In this document: positions 25,401 through 40,515 of the stretch, one piece after another
Position numbering within the stretch: position 1 is the stretch's first letter
How the letters are laid out: each line of letters opens with the position of its first letter
NCBI GenBank assembly: GCA_027186245.1
Contig: CP114486.1
Span: 5,857,501 to 5,921,500 of the forward strand
DNA from: Coriaria nepalensis
Taxonomy: Eukaryota; Streptophyta; Magnoliopsida; Cucurbitales; Coriariaceae
Direction of reading: 5' to 3'
DNA length: 64,000 bases
Made by a program: the position numbers and the translations under genes
The notes under the pieces: generated by a model
What the model was told of the DNA's origin: nothing
Database searches by the model: none
Seen by the model: the letters and a program-made list of their open reading frames with translations, nothing else

Positions 25401-27256
25401 ATTACAATATAAAAATATTACTTGTTTGCTTGTTGTTATGATAAATGTTAAGATTTTGATTGTCATATAGTATGTTAGGTATAAATGAAATGATTTTATT
25501 ACCATGTTAGAAATAAGATTTAGGATTACTATGAACATAATATAATATGAGGGTTTAAGGGTAATATAAACTTTAAACATTCTACGATTAAATGTATATG
25601 TTCATATTTTAAAAATTAATATTATGCTAAAGTGAATAACATTAAAGTGAGGTGCTGCTAAGTTAAGAGAATGATTATTTATCAATCATAAAGGATTCTA
25701 AATAATATTAAAGAAAATGTCATAAGTAGATTCTTGCAACAGTCATAAGCGGACAGCTGATTAGATATCAGTTGACATACCGACAATAGCATCCTCAAGG
25801 CCCAAGCATGTAGACAGATATGAATTCATGCAAAGTAGATATAAGTCATGAAAACTTTAATTTAAAATAATCATTAAAAGATTAGTAATATGAGTAGGAC
25901 TATACCCTTACTGAACTTCTAGTTCATAAGTGTACACTCTGTATTGTAGGGCATGACAAAGGTAAAACTATAGATAAAGGATCGGGCGAATGAAGAAAAT
26001 CAGTCTCATAGATTGTACATATGGGACACGACCTGTGGAAAGACAAATGACTTGAAAATTCAAACCTCTTAGAAAAACTTATATATATGTAAATATTTTG
26101 AAAAAGAATATTTTTTGTTTAAAAGTTTGAGATTTACTTCTTTGTGATAAAGATTTAAGTTATATTTTATAATAAACTCAAATTACTATTCTATTTCTAT
26201 CAAAATAATTTTTTTTAAAGTTGAATTACAAAATAACGCACATACTAGTTGTACATGTTTCTTTCAAAAGCATTCGATAAACTAAAGAGCTAGTATGACA
26301 AACATTACAAAAAATTGATTGTCAAACTTAATATTAACTATTAATAATTAGAATAATTTGTAGTTTAGAGAAAAATTGAAGGGATCTACTAATATTTTAA
26401 GGTAAATATGAGGAAATTCACTTCCAAATCTAAATTTTCAAAGGATCAATTTAAAATTGAGAGCAAAAATTGAGAAATCCATATATAATTATTGATAAAT
26501 CTTAAGAGATTTATTTACAATTATCAAATTATCAGGAGATTTATTTATAATATCTATAAATCTCAAGTTACCTGCATATAATTTTCCTATGATGGCTATA
26601 CAACTCGAGTTGGATGAGCAAATCTTGTGAGGAAAATGAATATAAATGTTCATGCAATGTACAGATGATTTAAAAATGTTAGATTTCATAGAAACTTTGA
26701 ATTTTAGACTTAAATTAATAGTGATAAAGTTTTAGTGATTGTTTTTTATAATATTTGTGGTTTGGCTTAGATAACCTATATTTTGGGGATCGGGGCTTTA
26801 GTCCTAATATGAAAATGTAGGCTTATATTTATGGGAACACAGTTTTATAAATATGAAAATTGATTTCAAAAATACTGGCCAAACAGGTGGTTAGTTTCTA
26901 CTTTGTGATATAGGCTCTATAGAGAAGATCATTCCTCATATCAAAAGAGTGCTACGAAATCTGATTACTAAGCAATTAACTAATAGCAAGCCGCATTTAA
27001 GAACGAGAAGCTGGAAAATTAGATCGATTTCATCTACAAAATTTGCTTAAGAGGATCATATTTGTCAATAATAATAGCTTTAATCAAACAAATAAGGACT
27101 AATTACTATTCATTGGAAGAATACCTTCAAAGTGATAGGTGAAGCTGCTTCCATTAAAATACGTTTAGGCTCTCTTTGTTCATCTACAGTGATCTGATCC
27201 ATTTCATATTCCATCAAAATCTTCTTTCTGGTCTCTCTCTCCAGTACTCTGGTCAT
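22458..27256 (-). CDS. ABCG9-like: half-size ABC transporter, ABCG (WBC) subfamily, ABCG9-like
   Basis: ATP-driven exporter half-unit that should dimerise at a membrane; related plant ABCGs move sterols, lipids, cytokinin or ABA, and the substrate here is unknown. Exons (minus): 27256-27125, 24686-23891, 23720-23395, 23120-22458; 638 aa, all junctions GT-AG with matching phases. Order is nucleotide-binding domain then membrane domain. Walker A GPSGSGKTT is at about 91-99, Q-loop VAQHN at 134-138, signature ISGGERKR at about 196-203, Walker B LLLLDEP at 216-222 and H-loop HQPSS at about 253. Six hydrophobic segments follow, with the family motif SSGMYKLSSYFMAR. Exon 1 ends ASPITLK and joins FEDVV, the usual ABCG9/14/21 junction. 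The start at 27256 was chosen because ABCG9 proteins have about this length; ATG 27214 is the alternative. The D-loop reads TDLD instead of the usual SGLD. Intron 1 (2438 bp) carries a solo LTR. Confidence 0.88.
24897..26309 (+). mobile_element. Solo LTR C, inside intron 1 of the ABCG gene
   Basis: A 1413-bp LTR of the same Tekay-like family begins TGTAAGAACTC and ends AACATTACA. The flanks are AAAAG (24892-24896) and AAAAA (26310-26314), a target duplication with one mismatch. A TATA motif (ATATAAA, about 25201) precedes a purine-rich leader (25230-25350). It is antisense to the transporter gene, so any residual promoter activity would give transcripts opposite to the host intron. Confidence 0.8.
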
Positions 27257-27859
27257 CTGGTGATTATTTGACTCATGTCGGTTTATAATTGTGAAGATAA
27301 ATGCAGTGAGAATAAGACAAGAAAAAAAAAGAGTCATGCCAGTGGTGTGAAAGCATGATATCTGCTGCTGAGCCGTTTTGGCTGGGAATTTTTCTTTTCT
27401 TAATTACTTTAATTAACTTACCATAAATAACGACGACCAGTATAATTTTTTCTAACTTCAATTCGGCTTTGAAACTCAACAAAAAATGTTCGAAATATTA
27501 CAATTTCATTCTACTACTTCACTTTATGTAATGAAAATATAATTTCACAAATTGTTTTCAATCGTTATAGTGCGTATTGGATTTGAAACTCGAATTTGGT
27601 CAGTGTCTAAACTTAAAAAAGATATAAGTCTAAAACAAATTTGAAGATAACATTGTTTTTTATGTCATAATTATCTTGTAATTTAATTTCTCTCTTTTTT
27701 TTTTTTTTTTTTGCCTCTCATTTCAAATTCACTTTTATAAATTTAGATTGTGAAAAGAGTGCCACTTTTGGCCAACGAGAAAGGGTGTCATTGTACCAAG
27801 TTGATTTGTAGGATGGGAGTCATCGTGTTGACTAAATCAACGGCATCATCTTTCCTTAT
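27257..27859. other. upstream region of the ABCG gene
   Basis: This stretch should hold the 5' UTR and promoter of the transporter. No convincing TATA box was found. A GTAAGT on the minus strand near 27420 could mark a 5' UTR intron, but this is only a possibility. A T-rich tract lies at about 27690-27712. Confidence 0.4.
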
Positions 27860-29410
27860 ATGACCCGCCCGTTGTCAAGAAGATCAATCCTGCCACGAAG
27901 AAAGATATTCCGAGGCCGAGAAAGTGGCTTGGTCAATAGATAAACGAGCTGGTCATCCGTGTTCACATGTTGCACAAGAGGAAGTTTCTTTTGCACCAAG
28001 TCTCTAACAAAGTGGCTATCAATCTAGATATGCTTCACGCTGGAGTGGTGGACGGAATTAAATGTCAAATGAGTTGCCCCTAGATTATCACAAAGTAACA
28101 GTGGAGGCATTGAAGGCTTAAAATGAAGTGCACCTAGATAGAAGTGAACTTAGCCACATGGTTTCAAATGCTGTCATTGCAAGAGCATGATATTTGGCTT
28201 CCGGGGAAGACCGGGCAGCAACACATTGCTTCTTGAAACTCCAAGAAATAGGATTGCCACCAAGAAAGATCATGTAAGCCAAAGTGGAGGTTCAGTCATC
28301 CAAATTACCCGCCCAGTCAACATTACGATAGTCCAAAAGAGTCGAATGAGGCATTTGGTTGCTGACCAGTGAATATGACTCGATTTTTGCATAAACTAAG
28401 TTTGTTTACCGCAAAAATTATATCTAAATGAGTTAATGATAAATACTGGAGTGCCCCAATGACTTGGCGATATTCTGTATTATCGAAATTGGATGATCCA
28501 TTGTGCAATTTAAGTGAGATGGAAGTAGAGAGAGGAGTCGAGACATCATTGGCATCTGTCATATTAGTTTTAGCTAGTAGATCATGAATATACTTGTGTT
28601 ATGATAACAACAATCTGTTAATAGTCAGAATGACATCGATGCCAAGAAAATAACTAAGATGACCCATGTCTTTGAGAGAGAACCGCAAGGCAAGCATAGC
28701 TACAATATCATTAATAAACCGATCACATTGCCAGTTACAACCAAGTCATCCACAAATACGAGAAAGTTAAAGATTATAGAATCTTTATTATAAATAAATA
28801 AGGAATAATCGACCTTTGAATTTTCATACCAAGCTTCAAGAAGCACAAGCTTCAAAGCCGAATACCATGTACGAGAAGCTTACTTCAGACTGTAAATATT
28901 TTTCTTAAACTTGCAAACATGATGTGGATGAATCAAATCACTAAATCCGAAGGGCTGTTTCAGATAAAAATCCTCGACTAAGGTTCATGAAAAAATGTAT
29001 TGTTAACATCTATCTGTTGTAGAACCCATTGCTCCTGCATTACAACAATCGTTAGAATGGTGCGAATAGTCACTGGTTTAACTACCGGGCCAAATGCTTC
29101 CTTATAATCAAGACTGGGGCATTGGTTGAAACCTTTCTCCATAAACCAAACCTTGTATCTATCAATGCTACCATCTAAGTTTCATTTTACCTTAAACACT
29201 CATTTACAACCTATAATATTCGAACCAAGAAAGGGAGGAACTAAGTCCCAAGTGCCATTAGTCATTAAGGCAATAAGCTCGTAGACATAACAACATGCCA
29301 CTTTGGATCAAGTTTTGCCTGACTCACACAAGTAGGTGTAATTAATAAGGGTATTTGATGCTCGGTGATAGAAAACACTTGTTTAAGCTTATAGATTTAT
29401 TTCATAGCTC
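27860..29410 (-). pseudogene. Ty1/copia reverse transcriptase-RNase H relic
   Basis: Read on the minus strand, the 29410 end carries the start of the reverse transcriptase (IYKLKQVFSI, then LDYKEAFGPVVKPVTIRT, then QQIDVNN at about 29000). The middle part has VSTPLS and YRQVIGALQYLSLT (28323-28562). The 27860 end has the RNase H tail (HFVRDLVQKKLP, LLTKPLSRPR). Several stops and frameshifts break the frame. The element runs opposite to the gypsy remnant that follows it. Confidence 0.8.
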
Positions 29411-29439
29411 GGGTGGCCATCGGGGTGTGTTCAAACCTG

Positions 29440-30173
29440 AGGATGAACATGCTTGCACTACATGTTTGCCTACAAGCTTGCACTACCACCGAGATGTCCT
29501 CGGTACACAATGTGTTCTACGTATCCATGTTGAAAAAGTATGTGCCGGATCCCTTGCATGTATTGGAGATTGATCTTGTTCAACTTCAAGAAAATCTGAC
29601 GTAAGAAGAAAGACTAGTACATATTCTGGATTGCAAGGAAAAGAGACTCATGAATAAAGCCATACCCTTGGTAAAGGTGTTATGACGAAGCCGTAAGACA
29701 GAAGAGGCTACATGGGAAAGGGAAGATGAAATGAAAGAAAAACACGTCAAACTATTTTAAACTATAAAGATGTATATGTAAGAAGGTTACAATGTACACA
29801 TGTGAACGTGAACCATAGTATGAATAGTCTATTTAAGGATAGCAATAAGTACGAGTAAAAGTCTGGGAGCGGAAGCCGTAAGATAGAAGAGGCTACATGG
29901 GAAAGGGAAGATGAAATGAAAGAAAAACACGTAAAACTATTTTAAACTATAAAGATGTATATGTAAGAAGGTTACAATATACACATGTGAACGTGAACCA
30001 TAGTATGAATAGTTTATTTAAGGATAGCAATAAGTATGAGTAAAAGTCTGGTAGTAGAAGAATGTCGCTTCTAGTATTAAATAAAGGAAACACTGAATAA
30101 TGCAGGCGTATGTGCAAGAAACATTTGAGCCCAACTAAAATTACGAGGAAAAAATTTTATAAGGAAGGGAGAA
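29440..30173 (+). pseudogene. Ty3/gypsy polyprotein C-terminus with polypurine tract
   Basis: The plus strand carries the end of a Tekay/Del-type integrase: VHNVFYVSMLKKYVPDPLHV (29491-29550), followed in other frames by ILDCKEKRL and by EEATWEREDEM (about 29704). Stops and frameshifts are present. The polypurine tract AAGGAAGGGAGAA (30161-30173) abuts LTR D, so this is the 3' end of the element and D is its 3' LTR. The 5' part is missing and joins a copia relic in the opposite direction. Confidence 0.85.
29687..30055 (+). repeat. 185-bp tandem duplication
   Basis: A unit starting GAAGCCGTAAGA at 29687 is repeated at 29872 with few changes. It covers the end of the gypsy coding remnant and following 3' DNA, so the chromodomain tail appears twice. 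Confidence 0.9.
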
Positions 30174-31729
30174 TGTAATCCCCCAAGATTTCTAAACTCG
30201 GCATAATAATAGGAAAATAAATTTTAATTCCCACCTATATTTAATTTTAACAATAGAAATAATTAGGGATCTTTTAATAATTTTAAGATTTAATAATGGC
30301 TTAAGTTCAATTAATGATAATAATAATAATAATAAAATGTCATGCATGATGACACTTAACTTTGTTAAGTGTCATCATGAAAGCGTAAGTTGCATTAAGT
30401 GTAAGTATTTAGTAACAAGTGGCATGTTGATGTGTTATTTAACCCACACTCCTCCCTCCCTATATAAATGAGCTTTGGCCATAATAGAAAATCATCAACA
30501 AAATAAAAGCAATTGCAACTGTGAAGAGTGAGTGAGGGAGTGGAGAGAAGAAAGAAGAGGGAAAGAAGGGAGAAAGGAAGAAAGGAAGAAAGGAAGAAAG
30601 GAAGAAAGGAAAAAAGAGAAAAAAGAGAATTAGGAACTGTAAATTGTCAATCCTCTCTAAATCTTTATAAGTATAGTTTCACTACAATACAAAAATATTA
30701 CTTATTTGTTTATTATTGTGATGCTAAACTTATTTGAATAATTGTTATATTAATTGAAGATATGATTAATTATTAAGCATGATGTCTTGTAGAAAATATT
30801 TATCCTATTAAATTATGTCTATGTTAGGATTATGAATACAACATGTAGAAATAAAATGATGTTACTACCATGCTATAAGTGAGATTATGACTAGCATGAT
30901 GAAACAAACTGGTATAGCATGATGGTTAACGATAGTACAAACTTTAGCATGCTACAATTAGCTGGATACATTCATACTATGAGTTAATGTTATGCTAAAT
31001 GAAGTAAAGAGCATGAGCATGCATACACATAATATTAAAATAAGGTGTTACCGACTTAAAGGAAGGATCGTTTGTCGATCATAAAGGACCCTATATAATT
31101 CTAAAAGAAAAAGGTCATAAGCGGATCGTTGCAATGGTAATAAGCAGACTGCTGATTAGATATCAGTTGAATTGCCGACAGTAGTATCGTTAGAGCCCAA
31201 GCATATAGAAGAATAGGGAATCATCCATGTTAGATATAAGTCATGAAAACATTAATTTAAAATAGTCAATAAAGGATTAGGACATGTGAGTAGGAACCCG
31301 TACTTACTAAGCTTCAAATTCATAGATATTTACCTTATGTTGTAGGAAATCACAAAGGTAAAGTGGTAGTTTAAAGTCCGATCGAATAAAGGAAGTTAAC
31401 CCTGTGAGATTTTATATATGAGACACGATCTGTGAAAATGGCATAACTAAAGAATCTTCTAGAAAACTTATCATTGTATATAAATATACATATTTTAGGA
31501 AAAGAATGAAGTTTGTTTGAAAAGGTTTTTGGAATTAATTCCCTATGATAAGGATTTCAATTATCTTTTATAAGTTATATTCAAATTATTACGCTATTTT
31601 AGCGAAAATGCTTTTGAAAGTAAAGTAAATTTTAAAGAAAGGAATTTCAAGTAAAGAAAAAGAAAGTAATGCACCTACTAACTATTCATGATTTTCCCAC
31701 CATAAGTAGTTAGTAGGGCGGGCGTTACA
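30174..31729 (+). mobile_element. LTR D, 3' LTR of a truncated Tekay-like gypsy element
   Basis: A 1556-bp LTR starts TGTAATCCCCC directly after the polypurine tract and ends GGGCGGGCGTTACA. Its flanks (GAGAA and AACAC) do not match, as expected for a 3' LTR whose 5' partner is lost. It contains a TATA box (CTATATAAAT, about 30460), a purine-rich leader (30530-30630) and a 16-bp stem, 3-nt loop hairpin at 30345-30379. Confidence 0.85.
30345..30379. repeat. 16-bp stem hairpin in LTR D
   Basis: CATGATGACACTTAAC (30345-30360) and its perfect reverse complement (30364-30379) are separated by TTT. It sits upstream of the LTR TATA box, so it lies in U3. The other LTR copies do not show the same perfect stem. 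Confidence 0.85.
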
Positions 31730-31744
31730 AACACTGTCGCATAC

Positions 31745-31895
31745 TTCTGAAGTATTAAATATGTCTACTTGCATTACTATAAATGAATGGATCTTAGATT
31801 TAGAGTGTTCATTCCATATGAGTCCAGATAAGGAATGGTTTAAAAATTACCATGAAATAAATGATGGATATGTATATATGGGCAGTAATTAGAAA
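31745..31895 (+). pseudogene. Ty1/copia protease-region fragment
   Basis: The plus-strand reading INEWILDLECSFHMSPDKEW followed by NYHEINDGYVYMG resembles the retropepsin start of copia polyproteins, with the catalytic DSG altered to DLE. A stop follows. It begins right after LTR D. Confidence 0.6.
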
Positions 31896-31909
31896 TGCAG
31901 CATATTAGG

Positions 31910-33070
31910 TGAATAGTGCGAGTGTGATATACACTGAAAATATTAAATTAATTAATGATTTTACTCTTAAATCAAGCTCTCCATAAATGATTCAAATTTC
32001 TCCAAATATGATTTCAACCGTAGTCATTTGTCCTTATATGTATGATCGAATATGTTCTACATTTCGCCGCAAGTGGATCTCATAACAACTTGTGAGCTTT
32101 ATCAAATCCAAATATTGGACGATTTACCCTTAAAATAGCTTTTAAGTTAAACATTTAATTAGATCATTTACATAATTAATTAACTTAAACCATAAAACCT
32201 ATGTCGGGATCTAGCAAAGCACATAGTCTGCCCATGAAATGAGAAGTAGTTTGGAACCTCCAAAAGAACTTGTGATAACTATTGCCGTACTAGACTAATC
32301 CTTCAATTTATTCCAAAGTCTTGATCAATCTTAGGGTTATGGTTTGACAGTGGTGAAATCATTTGTTGAAGGATTTTGTTGCATAAATGTACATCACTCA
32401 TAAGACTCATTCTCTAATATAAAGGTGATGAATCTCATCTTATCACTCTACACACTTTCCGTACAATAACACATACCTAATGGTTTATCTTTAGTAACCC
32501 TTGGTTAGGGTCATTCATTGATATCAAAACATGATATCTCATACGTGTTAGTACTGTCGTGATCTTAGGTCGAAGAATAACAAGTGCAATAGACAAATCT
32601 CATTAACAGTTAATATTATTTCCATTGAGACTGGTCTAGTGATCATGTTCAGTGATTAAGTCTTTACTAATCATCTACATGTCTATATCGATATTAGGTC
32701 TCGATATTTCCCAATATTAATGATTATGAGAACATCATTCTTCTCTTAAAGATGATAGCATATGTAATAATCTATCAAGATTGTCATTATTTTATCGTGA
32801 AAATCCCACAACCATGAACAATTTAGATCTTAGATGTCAAGCTACTTCTCACTAAGCATGATCGCTATCATAGTTCCAAATGCATATCTAAGATTTGAGA
32901 ATCTCTCAAGTATGTCATACAATTATATTGCATATAATGTCATTTCCAACATAACGAAAATTAATACGATATACTGAATACTTATTTGAATATACAACAT
33001 TTAGTTTAGTTTATAATTTATACAGATCATGACTAATTCATATAAGAAGATGACCATATTGGGTCAAACT
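31910..33070. repeat. dispersed 1.1-kb repeat, copy 1
   Basis: This block resembles 62262-63440 along its length in the same orientation. Shared landmarks include GTGCGAGT near the start, CATGATATCTCATA, GATTATGAGAA(C/T)ATCATTCTTCT, ATGAACAATTTGGATCTTAG (one base differs) and a TCAAGTATG near the end. No coding capacity was seen. It is probably retroelement-derived because it sits beside copia fragments here. Confidence 0.7.
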
Positions 33071-33108
33071 TGATTGACCATCACTGATTTCCTCGAAAAT
33101 ATTTTTAG

Positions 33109-34026
33109 CTACCCATCACCTAATGTTATGAACAATTTTCCTATATAGGGCTTCCCATACAATATAGACTTATCAGTTGGTTTTTCAAAACCCAATTTAA
33201 TTGAAATGTATAAATCCTTGCAGTATAACAAATCTTCAATCATGCGCTTCCAAGTGGAATAATTGGTTGAATTGAATTTGATCGGACCATCAAACCCGTC
33301 CATTTTTAAAATCTAAGAATATTAATTCTAAGCAACCTTGCCCTGATAGCACTTGTTGGGAAAGCACACCAAACTAGCATGTAGCAGAAATGCTAGTCAT
33401 TTCTTTCTTTTGATTATAAAAAAGAGATAATAATTCAACCTAAAATAATCTAAGCAATCATAAATTAACACATTAAGATTTTTTGCGTGGAAAATCCCTA
33501 AATATGAAGGACAAAGTCATGGGACTTAATAGTCCACGTCTTAAATATTTCACTATAACAATAATAAGATATATCAAGTTCTCTCTAGATCAATGTAGAA
33601 GCTCACTAATATTATATAAACCATCAAGAATAATCAATCTTGATTCAATAATACTTATAATATAATCTAAAAAACATAAATATCGACAATTACAACAAAA
33701 AAGTATAGATCTCACTAAAATGGATGTCCCACTAATAATAAAAAAATGAGACCAATACGAAAATTGAATCCGGAAGACTTATAAAACTTATTGTAAGGAT
33801 TCACCGCCTAGGATTTAAATACAAATGGATAAAGTTTTTCACTCCATCTTCAAGCTAAAACTTACCCATTTTCTTCTCTCAATTTCTATCTTTTTGGGCG
33901 GCACACTTTCTGCCTTCACATTCTCATTGTTGTTCCCTTCTCTTTAATTTATTTTTATATTAAATGAGATTGTGGCTTAAAACAAAACGTAGCCCACATC
34001 CATATGAGGGGGACAAGAGCCCAACA
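33109..34026 (-). mobile_element. copia-type LTR, primer site and gag start
   Basis: The LTR spans 33354-34026 with ends TGTTGGG/CCCAACA. On the minus strand a degraded primer site, TGCTATCAGGGC, follows it. An ORF then reads MDGFDGPIKFNSTNYSTWKR and MIEDLLYCKDLYI (33303-33109), typical of a copia gag N-terminus. Only about 65 codons remain, and the left part is replaced by the 31910-33070 repeat. Confidence 0.7.
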
Positions 34027-35009
34027 GGCAAGCATGCATAACGACATAAGGACAGTTCTCGGTAAGTAAGCACTGAATCTTTCTTTCTCCATTTCCGATT
34101 AAAAACTCAAAAGACGAGTGGTTGAGTCCCCTCCCAAACCATCTCTCTACTTCAACACTGTCGGAGCCTTGAAATACCCCTCACCGTTACTCGTTCAAAG
34201 ATCCAACTTCCTTTTAATAAAGTCTCAAAGAAACAACCAATGATTGCTTGATCAATTACGAAATCCAACTATTGAGCCATTGCTTTGGCTACTTCAGAAT
34301 TCTTTAGCCTTTGGTCCCTTTGAATTGAACTTCATTTTCCGGCTGCAAATCCTATTTCCATTCTCCAACGCATCGAGATTGTTGTCCCTTTTGTCCCAAA
34401 CGTCTCCTCACTGTCAAGTATCTTCTCGATGCTGACCACCTAAGCGATATGATCATGACCAAGAGATTATCCTCGATCCAAGCATTTAAAATTTTTCAAA
34501 ACCCAAGCTTTCTGTTTCTTGAGCCACAATCTTGCTTGAGCGGAGATGATAGACTGCACCAAAGTCTGTCTAGACAGGAGTGCCAGCACCAAAGTCTGTC
34601 TAGACAGGAGTGCCATAGAGATTCTCTCCCGTAAATTATCCTAACTTATACTTCATTACCATAGGTAAAATGTTGTATTTACTGTATAAGTTAAAATCAA
34701 TGCCCATAGTGGCACATTGGTTCATATAACCTCAAATTTCCATAATTAATTTCATAAGAACTTTGATCCATATCATAGGACAGTTACATCTTTGAGGAAG
34801 AATATTAATAATCATCAATTTCCTCAGCTAATCCCTTGGAAAGATGCTCCCGATTCTACAATATCTGGCATCGGTTTTTCATGATGTAATTATTTCCTTT
34901 TAGACTAGTACACTACTTAATTACGTCTTAACTATAAGCTCAACATAGGTAGCAAAATCTCTTTGTTAACAATGGGTGGTACTCTTCCCTTTTCTCTTGC
35001 CCTCTCTTT
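34027..35009. other. intergenic DNA downstream of the SCPL gene
   Basis: Plus-strand ORFs at 34244-34435 and 34449-34634 match nothing I recognise and are probably chance. A perfect 30-bp tandem duplication lies at 34556-34615. Confidence 0.4.
34556..34615. repeat. perfect 30-bp tandem duplication with palindromic core
   Basis: The unit GCACCAAAGTCTGTCTAGAC... (30 bp) occurs twice with no mismatch. Each unit contains the palindrome TGTCTAGACA. Confidence 0.95.
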
Positions 35010-38317
<3,308 letters not shown>

Positions 38318-38396
38318 AATCATAGTTATGAACTTTATAATAAAGCTAGTAAAACACAAGAAAATGTACATGAAAAAACAAGAGAACCCACATGCC

Positions 38397-38404
38397 TATT
38401 TATA
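38397..38404 (-). promoter_or_regulatory. candidate TATA box of the SCPL gene
   Basis: TATAAATA on the minus strand lies 80 bp upstream of the ATG at 38317. A long pyrimidine-rich tract on the plus strand (38424-38455) lies just upstream. Both fit a plant core promoter. Confidence 0.55.
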
Positions 38405-38455
38405 ATCTCTTACTCTTGAACTTCATTTCCCTTTTTTTTTTTCTTTTTTTTTTTC

Positions 38456-39950
38456 AGTGATAAGATAGAAGATTGTCTCTATACGTGGCAATACTATGGC
38501 TCTTGGATTGAAATTAGTGCCATCTGACCTAGATTTGTTGGCAGCTTAGTTTTTTCTAAATAGATTATTCCATTCTTTCCTTCCCCTCTTTTAATTACCA
38601 ACATGGGATTGATGTGGTGCAAGTTAGAGCTTGCTGATTCGTAAATATTGTCGGTATTTACATAGCTATCTGAACAAAAAAAGGTGTACTACTAATTATA
38701 GCAATATAATGGTATAATGTTTATCTAAACGAGTACCAGTAACTTAACATATAGGTTATGTGGTGTAAGTAAGCTTAAGTAGGAGGTGGGTGGGAAATAC
38801 TAAAACTTGTATAATCTGTGAATTTTCAGTTTATCTAGATTGTCGATCGATTATGTAAACGATGATCCAAATGAAGTAGCGAACGGTAATTGGGCACATG
38901 TGATCAGATTATTGTTTCATTTTGGGGATTAAGCCTGAAAAACTAATGTACTGGGTGTCTGAAACCTCTTGTCATACGTGACTTATGTCATTTATAGTTA
39001 TGTATCCGTTGAAACCCGAGTACTAGAAGGAGATGCCCTTCACATTCTTATAAACTAATTAAGTTTTTCTACCTATGATTTGGAATTTTCTATAACTTTA
39101 TATAGTCTACCACTAATGAATTTTTCTATGCATAAATTAGATAGATTATTGCCCTTAAATACTTTATTATATATATTATTTATTTATTTATTTATGTAAG
39201 ATAATCTATATAGAAAACAACAATTTTTAAGTATAAATAAAATTGAGAATGTCATAAAACATAATGAAATTATAAATAATATAGATTCACAAATCAAATT
39301 GATGAAAAGAGAATTCCGTGTGCGCTTCCACAGTATACTTAAAATAGATTTAGCTCATATATCTTATGTCTACCAAAATATAACGGAATGAAGAATACTT
39401 GATTAGAACACCAAATATTTTTGGCGAACTCTGACGCTATCAAATCCTATTACTTTAACACTTAGAACTCTAGAGAGGATTTGAAAAGAAAATCATTTTC
39501 TAAATGATTTTTCTAAAGTGGAGGAGGCCAATTTATAAATTTCATGTGTAGGAAATTAATTGGTCATATTAATGCACATTAATCCGTCAGTTTTATAAAA
39601 TTAATTTTAAATTTAATTAGTTACACTAATACATATTAATATATATTAATTTACTAAATTAATTCTTGAAAAAAAGGAAATTTTAATTTTCTATTTAATT
39701 TAAAATTTTTCAATAATTTAATAATTTATTTAATAATTTATTTATTTATTTGTAGTCTATATTTCTCAAGATGGTAAAATATATCAAAGTGATTTATTTG
39801 TAGTCTATATACGAGATATTATATGGTCAAACCTATTGTGCTAATTATTTATTTATTCAAATGTTGAAGGATTATATTAATGTTTTTTTAAAGACAAAAT
39901 CCAGATCTATTCATGTTAAGTAAACCAATTTTTTGTAATATAGGTGAATG
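38456..39950. other. AT-rich intergenic DNA, no gene recognised
   Basis: Nothing codes convincingly here. Short (TTTA)n tracts occur near 39180-39200 and 39735-39755. Confidence 0.45.
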
Positions 39951-40515
39951 GTAATATTGTATTTCCATTGCTGCATTGGTATCTAGAACCGCCGGTTATG
40001 GCGTAATAGGTCGAACAATATATAAGTTTGACCTCTTTCTGCTACGTCACCTCAGCATTGGTATCGAGAGGCCCAGAACCCGAATTCACTGATCCTCCAC
40101 CTCCCTAAGCTTAACGTCATCCCATCACATCTCGATCCGAGATATGGAAAAGACATGACCTGATAAGTAGCGGTCATGAGTGGGAGTTTAGCTTTATGGG
40201 AGAGTTGAGCAACATATACTAGGTCTACGGAAGAGTAAGTAGGGAGTCAGCTCTACTAGTGAGAGATCGATCATCTGTATAATAGGGGTGCGAATGAGCG
40301 GTCTGCCGATAGGAGAGGTAAGCGGCGATGTTGGGGGACGGTGTGGGTTGGGTGAGCAAGATATGTTAGTTCTGTAGAAGAGATAATCCGAAGAGGTATG
40401 CTTTACAAAAGAGGTCTTGTAGCTCTACTGGAGATGTGAGCAAGATAGGTCAGCTTTGCAAGTGAGGTGAGCGGATCGGCTCTAGTAGGCCAGCATGATA
40501 GGTTAGCTTCATCAT
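39951..40515. repeat. degenerate GTGAGC / TCGGCTCTAC repeats with primer-site-like motifs
   Basis: TTGGTATCTAGAAC (about 39977) and TTGGTATCGAGAG (about 40059) resemble retroelement primer-binding sites. From about 40160 to 40510 there are loosely repeated 30-45 bp blocks with GTGAGC...AGGTCAGCTCTAC-like cores. A similar block lies at 42340-42510, so the two flank the gypsy relics at 41084-42175. Confidence 0.45.

Noticed and set aside
30169..31734. LTR D as another solo LTR
   Set aside because: Flanks do not match and a polypurine tract plus polyprotein remnant lie directly upstream, so it is a 3' LTR.
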